Shown: one piece after another, positions 10,429 to 22,547 of the stretch
How the letters are laid out: every line of letters begins with the position of its first letter
How positions within the stretch are numbered: the first letter of the stretch is position 1
Origin: Euryodendron excelsum
Taxonomy: Eukaryota > Streptophyta > Magnoliopsida > Ericales > Pentaphylacaceae
Direction: 5' to 3'
Length of the DNA stretch: 64,000 nucleotides
NCBI GenBank assembly: GCA_033060915.1
Contig: CM065378.1
Span: 49,292,501 to 49,356,500, forward strand
Made by a program: the position numbers and the translations under genes
Notes under the pieces: model-generated
Database searches by the model: none
What the model saw: the letters and a program-made list of their open reading frames with translations, nothing else
Told to the model about the DNA's origin: nothing

Positions 10429-11810
10429 TTGAACTACTTCTCGCATTCTCCCAATCGAGCGCCATCCCCTTACTTCCTATTAGTAGTTGATCTCGGACCT
10501 ATTCCCATGGCAAACATTAATGATGTGGTGATCCCATCGAGTCTTAACCCTAATGACGATCCCAATAGGATAGATCCCGGGAGAGGAAGTAACTTAAAGG
10601 GAGAAGCCACCCAAAATTGCACCATGCGGGAGTACATAAATCTCATAAGACAAACCCCAACATCATGTATAGTACTTCCAGCGTACCACACCATGATAAA
10701 TCTTAAGCCAGGAATGCTTCAAGCTTACCCACTTTGTATGGTTTTGATTTTGAGAAGCCCTACACATACATTAAAGACTTTTAGGATGCTTGCTCAAATT
10801 TTCAAGACAATTCATGTCCTAGGGAAGTTTTACTTTTAAAACTATTTCCTTTCACTCTAAAAGACAAGGCCAATATGTGATTTAATTCATTGAGGCCCAT
10901 ATCTATACACTCTTGGCAAGGGAAATACTTGAGAAAATTTTTCCCTAAAAATAGAATAGAGGCGATTCATCGTAGTAACTCTCAATTTGCTCTGGAACAT
11001 GGTGAGACCTTCTTCCAATGCTGGGAAAGGTTTAAAGAACTGTTACATTCATGTCTGTATCATGGGTTTGCGACTAACATATTATTAGCACCTTTTACTA
11101 TTCATTGACCCATCAATTGAAGATGTTTGGGGAGTTTATATACGTCGGGACTTACCCTGATAAAAATCCCACATAGGCGTATAACTACTTTGACTATGTA
11201 GCTAATTGGCTAAAGATTGGGCCACTACTAGGATCCAAAATCCCAACATTAGACTAGCCACACACACAAGAGCGAAATACCAACTTGGGGAAATTGAATA
11301 TTTATATGCTAGAGTTACCTCACTATCTCGTAAGTTATCGGCGTTTGAGACGTCTAAGGTAAATGTGGCAGAGTCTAAGCTACCTAATTCACCATGTCTA
11401 GTGTGTGACACCATAACATTGCATCATGTCGAGTCATACCAAGAGTGCGCGAGGCATTAACTGGGTAGGCCAATGCAGTTTGTCAATATCAGAAAGGATA
11501 CACTTTTTAAAGGAGTAGGGGCAACCTTTACTCCAACACTTGGAATCTGAGATGGTGCAATCACCCTAACTTTGGGTAAAGAAACGAGGGCTCTCAAAAC
11601 CCTCAAGTTTTTCAAGGAAGGCCTTAAAACCCTCAAGATTTCCAATCCTAACCGGCCCCATAACATTTTCAAGGGCCTCCACAACAGTTTCAAGCCCAAC
11701 TGGTATCGCAACCTTTCTAACCCCAACTTACACAGTATCAACCTCCTCACAAATGCATTGTGGAAGACAATGTTAACCAATTATCTAATGATTAAGATGA
11801 GTTACTAATA
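10429..11810 (+). pseudogene. GypA gag (Athila-like), broken
   Basis: A frame with a plausible ATG at 10507 (MANINDVV) runs through a capsid-like region with stops. It resembles Athila-type gag: at about 10,890-11,100 there is LRKFFPKNRIEAIHRSN followed by FFQCWERFKELLHSCLYHGF, matching the family pattern FFPxxRTNxLRxxIxxFxQxxxExxxxxWERFKELLxxCPHHG. Near 11,391-11,450 a degenerate zinc knuckle is visible (CLVCDTITLHHVESYQEC). Frameshifts separate the segments at about 10,838 and 11,108. It would have packaged element RNA; no intact product is possible. Confidence 0.75.
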
Positions 11811-12043
11811 GGGTGGATAGGACAGAACAAAAGCTTAACCAACATACTATTATGTTGCAAGACATTTAGAAGAACAAGGCTATAATGTCTTAAGCTTTAG
11901 CATCACAGGTTCCGAGAAGATTTTTGGCCCAACCCCAACTGAACCCAATGCCTGTAAACTTAGTTGAGACCAATCATGAATAGGTCCAAGCCATCACAAC
12001 CCTTAAGAGTGGGAAAATCATTGATAAAATCATCCCTCCTAGG

Positions 12044-12840
12044 ATGGAAAGCCTAAAGGGTTATGATGAGAGTGTAGTGTTGGGAAAGGAGCAAAAGAGA
12101 GAGAAAAGTAAGAAAGAGAGTGAACTTGAGTGGGATAAAAATGAGAACCTTTCTAAGCCACTTATAGAATCTAAGGATGTATCTAAAGATCCGAGTATTG
12201 ATGTCATGAAACATGCCCCGTTTCTGCATAGATTGACCAAACCTAAGAATGAATTATTGAATTTTGAGATTTATGAGATCTTTAAACAGGTTAAGGTCAA
12301 TATCCTTATCTTAGATGCTATCAAATAGATTCCCTCTTATGCTAAGTTCTTGAAAGACATGTGTACTATTAAAAGGAGATTGGATATTAAAGAGACGATT
12401 ATGATGAATGAGAGTTAGAGTGCCATATTGCAATGTGAAACTACCTCGAAATACAAGGACTCCGGTTGTCCTACTATTTCGTGCAAAGTTGGGGGACATA
12501 GAATCAATCGTGCTCTTCTTGACCTAGGATCTAGTGTCAATCTTCTTCCCTATTTGGTCTATATAAAAGTAGGTTTAGGAGAGTTGAGCCCTAGACAAGT
12601 GACGTTGGAGTTAGTTGATCGATTTGTTAAAGTCCTGAGAGGCATTATTGACGATATTCTCATTTAAGTAGACAATGTCTACTATCCTATGGATTTCATT
12701 GTGTTAAATACCCAACCTATCGAGGTCGCCAATGCTAAGAGGCATATTCCTATTAATTTAGGATGACCATTCCTAGCAATTACTAATACTATCATCCATT
12801 GTGTAGAAATGGGTTGTTGAAACTGTCATTCAGGAATATG
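12044..12840 (+). pseudogene. GypA aspartic protease region (Athila-like), broken
   Basis: After a charged linker (12044-12328), the frame at 12428-12667 has the features of an Athila protease: CPTISCKVGGHRINRALLDL then GSSVNLLPY, GLGELSPRQVTLELVDR and KVLRGIIDDILI. The catalytic triplet reads DLG, as is usual in this lineage. The domain continues in frame past a stop as VDNVYYPMDFIVLNTQPIE, then shifts. Several stop codons make it non-functional. Confidence 0.78.
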
Positions 12841-13071
12841 ACCTTAAAAATGAATATCTTTACAGTGGGTAAACAAATGAGAGACTGTGAGGACATTAGA
12901 GAAGTAGACTTCATTGAGTCTAACATCCAAGAGCATTTTGAGAGTGAGTTTATTGAGGATCCTATTAAGAGGACTCTCATTTTGAGAGAGCCTAATGAGC
13001 AATTAGAAAATGATAGTGTAGAGTATAGGGACATCTCTAGAGTAGGGGAAGGGGGTGGGTCTTTCATGTAA

Positions 13072-14700
13072 GTGGGTCGATGGATCCCTTCTTTTGAACC
13101 CTTAGCCCCTAGTGCTATTAAATCGGTCTTTTCTGAGCACCAACCACCCACCTTGAAAAGAAAGCCTTTGATATTCACCTTGAAGTATGCATTCTTAGTT
13201 GAAGGTGAATATTATCCAGTTGTCATATCCTTTAGCCTGTTTGAAGGCCAAGAGGAAACTCTTGTGAAAGTGTTAAAAAGCTATAGGAAAGCCTTAGGTT
13301 GGACCATAGCAGACCTTCATGGCATTAATTCTTTTACTTGTACTCATCGTATATACCTTGAGGAAGAGTCTAAGCCTATGCCTTAAATGCAAAGATGCTT
13401 ATACCCAAATATAAAGTAGCTTGTGAGAGGAGAAGTATTAAAGTTTCTCAATGCAGGTATTATATACCTGATCTTTGATTCTAAGTGGGTTAGTCCAATC
13501 CAAGTGGTGCCCAAGAAGTCAGGTATAATGGAAATGAAGAATGAGCATAATAAAATAGTTCCTAGTAGGATTCAAATGGGATGGAGAATGTGTATAAACT
13601 ACCACAAGTTGAATTGCTTTGACTAGGAAGGATCACTTTTCACTCCCTTTCTTAGACCAAGTCCTTGAACGAGTGATAGGCCGAGCCATTTATTATTTTT
13701 TAGATGGGTACTCCGGGTATAATTAGATATAGGTCACCCTAGAAGATCAAGATAAGATCACCTTCATGTGCCCCTTTGGCACTTATGCTTATAAGAGATT
13801 GCCCTTTGGTTGTGCAATGCACCAGCCACCTTTCAAAGGCGCATGATGTCCATTTTTAGTGATATGGTGGATAGGTTCTTGGAGGTCTATGTGGATGATA
13901 TCTCCATGTATGGGGATACCTTTGAGGCTTGTTTAGAGTACCTTGGGAAAGTTTTAAAGAAATGTAAGGGGAGCAATATAGTGCTTAATTGGGAGAAATA
14001 TGACTTCATAGTGACACAAGATATAGTTCTTGGACATATCGTGTCCAATAAGGGAATAGAGGTGAATAAAGCTAAAGTAAAGTTCATTCAAAAACTCCTT
14101 TCCCCTAAGACGATTAAAGACATTAGGTCTTTTCTTAGGCATGTCAGTTTCTACTGACATTTCATTCAAGGGTTTGGCGTTATATCTTGCCTTTTGTGCT
14201 ACTTATTGTCACAAGATGTTCTTTCGAGTGGACAACTTCTTGCCAAAAAGCTTTCGAAAAGCTTAATGGGCTACTGACCATCACCCATATTATTTAGTCA
14301 CCCAATTGGTCTTTACCTCTTGAGTTGATGTTTAACGCTAGTGATTATACGGTTGGGGTGGTTTTGGGACAAAGGATAGATAAGAAGCCTCATGTTATTT
14401 ATTATACAAGAAAAACCCTTAATAAGGCCTAAATGAACTATATCACTACAGAGAAAGAGCTTCTCACTGTGATTTTTGCATTAGATAAATTTAGATCCTA
14501 TTTAGTCGGATCATTAGTCATCATATATACTGATTATTCCGCACTAAATTATTTGCTTAGTAAGCTCGATGCAAAGCCACGACTCATTTGATAGACTCTC
14601 TTGCTCTAAGAGTTCTATATTGAGATTAGAGATAAGAAGAGAGTTGAGAATGTAGTAGCCAACCATCTTTCGAGGCTTCCTACTAATGGGGATGCCCAAG
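13072..14700 (+). pseudogene. GypA reverse transcriptase and RNase H (Athila-like), broken
   Basis: Athila-type RT is readable in three frames: the pre-RT block with GWTIADLHGINSFTCTHRIY (13,300-13,360), the start of RT with GIIYLIFDSKWVSPIQVVPK and GWRMCINYHKLN (about 13,455-13,620), and CNAPATFQRRMMSIFSDMVD with the catalytic YVDD at 13888-13899, where the metal-binding aspartates are intact. RNase H follows with SDYTVGVVLGQRIDKKPHV and TTEKELLTVIFALDKFRSYL (about 14,340-14,510). Stops at about 13,384, 13,624, 14,156, 14,430 and 14,590, with shifts between blocks, kill the frame. RT is extended immediately by RNase H and then integrase, the gypsy order. Confidence 0.85.
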
Positions 14701-14939
14701 ACTACCTTCCTAATAATGAATACTTTTCGGATGAGAATCTCTTTAAGGTGCAAGCACTCTCACACACTGCCACTCCTTGGTATACAGATATAGCCAATTC
14801 TTGGGCTATTAGTAAGATTTACTCATATTGTTCGTCATTAAATAGAAATGTGAGGTAGTTTCATCGGATGATCCCTATTTATTTAAGTATTGTCCCGATT
14901 AGGTGACTCGTTGGTGTATTCTCGACAATAAAATTAAAA

Positions 14940-15725
14940 GTGTTAATGAGTTTTGCCACATAGAGCCGTGTGGTTAGTAATTTTCTTCACGCAAAACCAT
15001 TGTAAAGATTTTGTAAAGCAGTCTCTATTAACCCGCCAAATTTAAAGATGTTCATATCTTTTGCACATCCTGTGATAGGTGTCAAAGACTAGGGAGTATT
15101 TTGAGAAGGCATTTGATGCCTATAAACCCCATTATAATTCTAGAGATATTTGATTTTTCGGGTATTAACTTTATGGGTCCTTTCTCTAATTCGTTTGGCT
15201 ATCTTTATATTCTACTGGTCATTGACTACGTGTCTAAGTGGGTAGAATCCATTCCTTCATGTACCAATGATCACCCTGTTGTGATCAAGTTCATAAAAAA
15301 GCACACCTTTTCACATTTTGGTATGCCCCGTGCTATAATTAGTGATGGTGGCTTCCACTTTTGTAATAGACTCATGGATTTTTTGATGCGAAAATATGGG
15401 GTGGTGCACAAGGTGGTACGCCTTACCATCCCCAAACCCAAGGCCAAGTAGAGTTGGCAAATAGGTATATCAAGTAAGTCCTTAAAAAAACTGTTAACCA
15501 TAATTGAAAGGATTGGTATTTGAGGTTAATGGACCCTTTATGGGCATATGGGACTGCCTATAAACCATCTTAGGTGCTTCTCCCTATAGACTTGTGTATG
15601 AAAAGGCACGCCATCTTCCAGTTGAAATTGAACTCAAGGCCTACTGGGCCATAGACCACTTTAATAAGAACTTACATGAGGTGGGCCAACATAGGAAGTT
15701 ATAACTTAGCGAACTAGAAGAACTC
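14940..15725 (+). pseudogene. GypA integrase (Athila-like), broken
   Basis: Integrase core at 15101-15451: DFSGINFMGPF (first catalytic Asp block), YILLVIDYVSKWVESIPSC, and RAIISDGGFHFCNRLMDFLM (second Asp). The third-residue region is distorted by a stop after KPKAK. A C-terminal piece with LSELEELCNDTYKNAKIFK is visible to about 15,765. An upstream remnant of the HHCC zinc-binding part lies near 15,000-15,090. The frame then passes into non-coding sequence. It would have inserted element DNA into the host chromosome. Confidence 0.78.
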
Positions 15726-15949
15726 TGTAACGATACCTATAAGAACGCAAAGATCTTTAAAATTTGGTTTGTTTTCAACCTCTTTAAACTTCACTTTCAA
15801 AGGTTTTTCAAAAAATTGGTCTAAGAGTTGATTTCTTGAAGCCCTAGAAGTTCATGACTTAGGAAATCCTAACTTTATCTCCTAAACTCCATTCTAGCAT
15901 TCATTGCATTCAAGTTGCATCAAAATGATTTTTAAAGTCCTTGTTGCAT
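15726..15949 (+). other. GypA 3' non-coding tail
   Basis: The stretch lies between the end of the integrase and the inverted large-LTR fragment. It has no coding signal beyond a few integrase C-terminal codons. The usual polypurine tract cannot be identified because the inverted LTR fragment occupies the space next to the 3' LTR. Confidence 0.4.
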
Positions 15950-18160
15950 CATGTCTTTCAAAATTGCATAACTCTCTGAAATTGTCTTCAAAAAATGTCA
16001 CGTAAAATCATAAATTTTTCATGTAAAAGACTTCACATAAAGTCATGAAAGATTTGCACATAAAATCATAAAATTTTCAAATCTTCCATTTTGGAAACAA
16101 AATCAAATCTTTCCATTTTGAAAACAAAATCAAATCTACCATTTTGGAAACCAAATCAAATATTCTATTTTGGAAACAAAATCAAATCTTTCATTTTGAA
16201 AACCAAATCAAATCTTCCATTTTGGAAACAAAATCAAATCTTTCCTTTTTTAACATCAAATCAAATATTTCCTTTTTGGAAACAAAATCAAATTTACTAT
16301 TTTAGAAACCAAATCAAATATTTCATTTTTGGAAACAAAAGTAAATCTTCAATTTTGGAAACAAAATCAAATCTTTCATTTTTTGAAGCAAAATCAATTT
16401 TTTTCTTTTTTAACATCAAATCATATCTTCTCTTTTCTCACATAAAATCTTGGATTTTTCAAAATTCCTTTTCAAATGCATGCATTAAACCTTTCCAAAA
16501 ACACTAGGACCAAACCCTAACCCTGAACCACCTTTTAAAACCATTTCCAAAACCCTAGGTTTACCAAACCCTAGTTTGCCTACCCTAGGTTAACCAAACT
16601 CTAGTTAGTTAACCCTACTCAACCTTAGGTTACCTTAACCCTATTTCACCTTAACCAAGGTTAGATGGCTTCAAGACTCCAACTCTAAAACTCTTTTCAA
16701 ACCATCTTTTCAATTGAAATGATTTTATCAAAATATGTTTTCAAAAACCTCTCATTCCTTCGAGTTTTCGAAAACCTTAAATCCAAAAGTCTTTTCAAAA
16801 TACTCCTCTACTCTACTAAAATGTTTTCAAAAACATTTTCGAACTTGTCTCAATCTAAAATGGCTAGACACTTACCGTTTTTCAAAGTACTACTTTCAAA
16901 AAATGATTTAAAAAACTCACAATCTTAAAGTGATCCTAACCCTTTCATGGTTAGGGTTTTTTAAGGAAAATTTTACATCAAATAAAATCTATCAGGTTCA
17001 TATTAGGGTTTCAAACCCTAAATGGTTTGCAAAACCTCTTTCCAAAAAACTATTTTCAAACATCACACTCTTGAAACAATCCTAAGCCTTCCTATGGTTA
17101 GGGTTATTCAAGGTAAATAGAGGCTCCATAACTCTAAAGTCCAAAACCTTGAGGGAAGTGTGTAGCCCCTTTTCTAAAAATGTTTTTCAAAGATTATAAC
17201 TTTGAAGGAGCTTGGTTTTCAATTAACTAATCTCTTAAAGGCAATGAAATATCAATATACCTTTCTTAAGGTGATTCAAAAATAATTTCTAGAAACCGTT
17301 TCAAGACAAATATAAAAGAGTTTCTACAAGTTCAAATCCCACCTCCAAAACTCTCTAAAGTCCTACTTCAAAGGCACTTATAAAAACTCTCAAGTTCTAT
17401 TTTAAAAACAGTTTAACATCGAGTTTCCAAACATTCGAAGACTCCCACGAGTCTTTTTTCAATCGGACCTTGTCTGAACTACAACTGACTTGATTTTTGT
17501 CAAAGAAGATATGTAGACAATCTTCATAGGCACGGTCATAACCCCTTGTCAAACTCAATTGCCCCTTTTCAAAACCTAACCCCAAGTTTTTTTTTAAATT
17601 TTTTCAAATTGCATTATGCATTCATACATCCGAAAAATTGATGACAAACCCCTCTTCAAAATTTTTCAAGTGGACATAAGAGAACAATTAGGAACTGGAG
17701 ATTCAAGTGAGTGAATATAAGGTGAATAGATATGTAGGTACCGTAAGTGCAAGGTAGGGTGATGATCTTAAGATATCTTCCCTATATAAAACCAACCTTC
17801 GAACCACAGATTTTTATTTCAAAGACCAAAATCAGAGTCACATTTTCAAAAGAGCTTTAAACATTTTCAAAGGTTTCCAAACATATTTTCTAAAGCACCT
17901 CATAAGATGACATTTTCAAACCATTTTCAAAAATTCTAAGTTCGATCTTCATATTATACTTAGTTTTAGGTGACTTAACACACCTTTAACCATGTTAGGT
18001 GGCGACTCCAAAATATTTTTCAAAAAAACCCTTAATCAAATCAATTTCAAGTTCAAACCCCATTGCACTCGTCTTCCTAGGAGCGTGAATTCTAACAAAG
18101 AAAATATCGGGTTTTGTCTAGGTCAAGACCTTGACTAGGGGCAAAAACAGGGGCGCGACA
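15950..18160 (-). mobile_element. Inverted large-LTR fragment (copy L2, ~2.2 kb) inside GypA
   Basis: Read on the minus strand from 18160, it begins TGTCGCGCCCCTG and carries the blocks that open the copies at 2317 and 18481 (CCTAGGAAGACGAGTG, the GGTGGCGA/TCGCCACC block, the CACTTGAATCTCCAG block), then the TAACC/GGTTA-rich stretch at 16,540-16,660 and a (CCATTTTGGAAACAAAATCAA)-like array at 16,085-16,440. The LTR 3' end is missing; the left limit near 15,950 is approximate. Its TG end abuts the first base of the GypA 3' LTR with no intervening base. Confidence 0.6.
16081..16445. repeat. ~30-bp degenerate tandem array (TTTTGGAAAC-AAAATCAAAT units)
   Basis: About eleven imperfect units of the form (C)CATTTTGGAAACAAAATCAAATCTTT occur. 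A diverged, shorter version in the opposite orientation lies at about 20,100-20,230 in copy L3. The long Lys/Asn/Phe-rich open frame here is a product of the periodicity, not a gene. Confidence 0.75.
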
Positions 18161-18480
18161 TGATTGTGCGCTAAAAATGCAATCAACATGCCTTAATTAG
18201 TTCTTTGTTAGACCTAGAATATGATTATTTATGTTGTTTTAGTTTTAATTCGTTACTAACTTAGTTTATTTTATGTAAACAGGAATCCTAGCTTAAGAAG
18301 GGGAAACTCGAACAAAGGGAGCCACAACTGTTCGAACAGTAGAAGAGGGCATTCGAACAGCTTATGGAATCTACGTTTTTTGGAAGCCTATAAAAGTTGG
18401 GGATAAAGTTGTTTTAGGGTTAGCATTTTTATTTACGAGTTTTGGAGTTAATAGCAGCTTTAGAGAGTTTTCTTCTAGAT
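18161..18480 (+). mobile_element. 3' LTR of GypA, first part
   Basis: It matches 8904-9220 of the 5' LTR from TGATTGTGCGCTAAAA to GAGAGTTTTCTTCTAG and is interrupted at 18480 by a solo LTR. The last five bases, TAGAT, are the left target duplication of that insertion (TAGCT on the right). Confidence 0.88.
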
Positions 18481-21400
18481 TGACAAGCCCTAATTTTTTG
18501 CACTCGAAAAAATACACAAGTGAGAAAAACATGATACTCTCTCATTAGAACTCATCCTCCTAGAAGGACAAGTGCAACTAGGTTTGAATTGAAAATGGAT
18601 TTGAATAAGGGCACATAACTTTGTTAAAGTGAGTTAGGTCACCTAAAACTAAATGCAATCCAAAGATTAAACTTAGGGTTTTTGAAAAGGTTTTGGAAAA
18701 CTTCCTCAAAAGAGGGTTTTTGGAGCAAACAGATTGTTTGGAAACCTTTAGAAAGATTTAAACCATTTTCTAAAACAACTCCGTTTTTGGTCTTTTGAAA
18801 ATAGTGATTCTAAGTTTGGAAGTTGGTTACGTATATGGAAGATGCACTAAGTTATCACTCTATCTCGTCCTTGCGGTATCTACATGTATATTCACCCTAG
18901 GTTCATTTATTTAGAATCTTCAATTATTCATTGTCCAACTATATCCACTATGAGAAAATTTTTGAAAAGAGGTTTGATTTGACGCATGACATGCAAATGC
19001 AAGAAAATGATTTGATTTTGAAACTAAATTTAAAGAGAGGATTTGAAGCTTGAAAAAGGTTCTGGAAATTAGAAACTTGAAAAAAATATGGAGTTAAAAA
19101 TTTGAAAAGCTTGTAATCGCACCCATGAAGATTACCTACGTATCCCATTGTTGGGAATTAGGTCAGTCGTAGTTCGGACTTGGGGTCCAATTAAAAATAT
19201 ACACTTCGAGTCATTTGAAAAGGTTTGATTTGGAACTTTGATTGGAATATTGAAAATTAAAATTTGATTTGAAATCGAACTTAGAATTGACTTTGTTTTG
19301 AAATTGAACATGAGGATTTGAAATTGAGCTTTGATTTGAAATTGAACTAGAGAAGTAAAAGTCGGACTTGTTTTGGAAAGATCGGGTTGAACTTTGAAAT
19401 CAAATTGATTTGAATTGAAGTTTGGAAACCATCTTAGTTTAGAAAAGAGTTTTAGAAAATAATTAATGCCTCCTCACTTTAGGGTTATGGTTGAACTAGA
19501 GTTTTGACATCTTAGAATTTAGGTAACCTAGGGTTAAAATATGCATTTAAAATAAGAAGGTTTGATTTAGACTTAAAAATTTTGATTTTTGAAAGTTTCG
19601 AATTAGAAAAGTCAGATTTAAGAAAGATTAAGAAAGGATTTAATTTGATTTTAAGAACACTTGATTTAGAAAAGACTTGTAAAGATTTGACTTGATTATT
19701 TAATTTGAAAGAATTTAGAAAGTTAGGGTTTAGGAAAGATTGGATTTTAGAAAACTTTGAATTAAGAAAGTTTCAAAATAGAAGAGTTTCATTTTAGGAA
19801 AGTGCCAAATTAAGAAAGTTTCATTTTAGAAAAGTTTTCATTTTAGGAAATAGTTGATTTTGGAAAGATTTTGAATTTGGAAAGATCTATTTAAGAAATG
19901 TCTTGATTTAAGAAAGGTTTGAACTTAGAAAGATTTGAAATTTGGAAATAAGATTTGAAAATTTGAAATTAGGAAAGTTTTGAATTTAGAAAGATTTGAT
20001 AAGTTGAATTTAGAAAGTTGAGTTTATGAAGACTTGGAAGTTTTGAAATTAAGAAAGGTTTGAAAGTTTGAATTTAAGAAAGATTGAAATTAGGAAAAAT
20101 TCAATTCCTATTTCCTAAAGTTGAAGATTGGATTTTGTTTCCAAAAATAGATGATTTGATTTTTGTTTCCAAAATTGTAGGATTTGATTTGGTTTTCTAA
20201 ATTGAAAGATTTGATTTGACATAAAATTGGAAAGGTTGAGTTTTAAAAATTTTAGATTTGGAAATTTATGATTTGGTGTGGAAAAAGAGGTTTAAAAATC
20301 CATGATTTGATGTAGAAAATAATTTTGAAAACCTATGATTTTAAGAAAGGAATTAGGGTTTCCTAATCATGGATTCTAGGGCTTGAATTGGACTTCAAGA
20401 TAAAGAGTTTTTGGAAAGTAGATCTTTGAAAAGAGTTTTTAGAAAGTAGATTTGCAAAACTATTTTGGAAAAAGATTTGAATATGAACTTTTGCAAATTT
20501 TTTGAATATCTCACTTTCCTAAGACGGTTCTAACCATGAAAAGATTACAACCATTCTAGGGTTGTGATTTTAACAATAATTAAGGTTTGAAATATGGACC
20601 ATCATGATCACATTAAATATAACACTTTCCTAAAATAACCCTGACCATGGAATGGCTAGAATCATTTTAAGATTGTGGCTTTGATAAAAACAATTTTGGG
20701 TTAGAACCCAAAATTTGGATCTTGATGGTCACTTAAATATAACACTTTCCTAAAACAACCCTAACAATGAAATGGCGAGAATCACCCTAGGAGTGTGATT
20801 TTGAAAAACAAGTTTGAAAGAAAGAGATTTTGGATGCAAGTTTGAAAACAAATTTGAATGAAATGCATGAACATAATAACTACGATGCAATATGGTCATG
20901 AACATACAAGGCTAGGCTTCACCACATAATCAAGGGAACCTAACCCACACCATTAAAGGTTGAACTAGAAGAAAGCCCCCGACACAGTGACTTTCAACAG
21001 TCCTTCCTAGACATGAATCGAGGAGTCCCTTGTTTCAAATATGCAAGAAGAGAATGTAGAAGATAAGGATTAAAATAGAAGAAAATCCAAGTAAGTTAGG
21101 AGAGAGAAGAGAGAGGGGGATTACATAAAAATAAATAGAAAACCAACCTCGTATTCTTCTTGCTTTGATTGCTTTGTATGCTTTACTTGATTTGAACTTT
21201 GAGAGCTTTGAAGATACAGCACTTGATCTTCAATGGATGCTTGGAAGCTTGTGTTTGAGTGTATAAGATGTCTAGGGACTAAGGTTTGAGTGTATGGAGG
21301 CTAGGACTTGAAGAGGCTTGAGAAAATTAGGGTTTTGGGGAACTTTAAGCGCTATTTTTAGAGAGACTGAGTTTTTAGATTGAGTTTGCGGACTTATCAA

Positions 21401-21793
21401 GAGTGTTCCAAGGGGTTTCCGGTTTGATACCTAAAATTGGTGTGGTTAGAAAAGGCAACCAGCCCACCAAGGGAAAAATGGTCATTTTGTACTAGGATTA
21501 TCAGAGTGGACTTCGAATGATTCAAAAAGGTATTGGAACGTTGAGAATTCTATTAGAAGCATCCTCAGGAGGTTAGCGGTTTGATACCCAGAGCCGGTGT
21601 GGTTCTCGGAAGTGATTAGATACTTAGGGGTAAAATGGTCATTTGGCTTCAAGTGGGCCCGACGAGCCCAGGAAGTGACCGGTGGTCTAGATTGGAATTT
21701 GGAGGGCGGGTGTGAGTCTAAATATGACTGAGGTTCGAAAGTAAGCCTGGTCGGGCCAGAGATCGCCGAACAGGCAAAAATGGGATGCTTACA
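18481..21793 (+). mobile_element. Solo LTR of the large-LTR family (copy L3, 3313 bp) nested in the GypA 3' LTR
   Basis: Starts TGACAAGCCC and ends GCTTACA, giving TG...CA termini. It is flanked by TAGAT (18476-18480) and TAGCT (21794-21798), a 5-bp target duplication with one change; the uninterrupted 5' LTR reads TTCTAGCTTTTATATAG at the same point. There is no coding frame. The body is A/T-rich with many TTTGAAA/TTAGAAAG words, and the end carries GGTCGGGCCAGAGATCGCC, as in copy L1. Confidence 0.85.
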
Positions 21794-22542
21794 TAGCTTT
21801 TACATAGTTTTTCATAACTTTCTTCAATTCCTGTAATCAGAAACCAGCCTTTTAATACAATTTCAATATATATTTGCATATCTATCAAGGTGATGAGTAG
21901 CTAAATCCCATCTTGGGATTAATTATGAAGATCAATTGAAGATCTTGGATGAACAAAGGAGGAATTCGAGTTTTAATAATTAAATCTTCTTCTTCTTAAT
22001 TCTTTAATATCAAACCCTAGATATTTATGAAAACTTAGATGTTTAACTAAATTCGGTAATATATATGCACAAACCCTAGTATGGTATATTTACTGTACGA
22101 ATCAATGGTATGCATGTATGATTCTAAACCTGGTTTAATCTAGATTTGATTGTTAAAGAATAATTGTTTTTATCTTAAAAATCCTCAGAATTAAAGACTC
22201 ACGATACAATCAATGATTTCAGTTATCAAAAGCTTCCATTGGAATTCTGGGTGAAGCAATTGGTTGAATCAATTGATCTCGAAACTTTCTTTTATTGAAT
22301 TAAAATTGTTTTCATAGTTTAGTTTAGAATAAACAACCCACTTTCAAAGCTAAGGTTTTTGCTCTCCTTTTAGAAGAAATTTCATTGTTTTGTGCTATTT
22401 GAGAGAGTGTGAGCGCTTTTTCATTATATTGTTAAATTTCCCTGAGGAATTGACCCTGAACTTTAACAGATTATATTACTTCGCCATCTTGTACTTGGGA
22501 TTACCTTTGGCCACTTCCAAGGGCACTGTTTGGTACACATCA
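21794..22542 (+). mobile_element. 3' LTR of GypA, second part
   Basis: It starts with the duplicated TAGCT, then matches 9216-9960 of the 5' LTR through TTCAATTCCTGTAATCAGAA and GGTGATGAGTAGCTAAATCC to the end at TACACATCA. Without the 3318-bp insertion the 3' LTR is 1064 bp, close to the 1057 bp of the 5' LTR. Confidence 0.87.
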
Positions 22543-22547
22543 ACACA
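22543..22547. repeat. Target-site duplication ACACA (right copy) of GypA
   Basis: It is identical to 8899-8903, and the GypB RT frame resumes here with HTSFI. Confidence 0.85.

Noticed and set aside
16081..16445. CRISPR-like array
   Set aside because: The units are degenerate and contiguous without unique spacers, and the DNA is a plant nuclear transposon region.
16091..16507. 138-codon Lys/Asn/Phe/Ser-rich frame
   Set aside because: It lies wholly in the ~30-bp degenerate array of an inverted LTR fragment; codon pattern follows the repeat.
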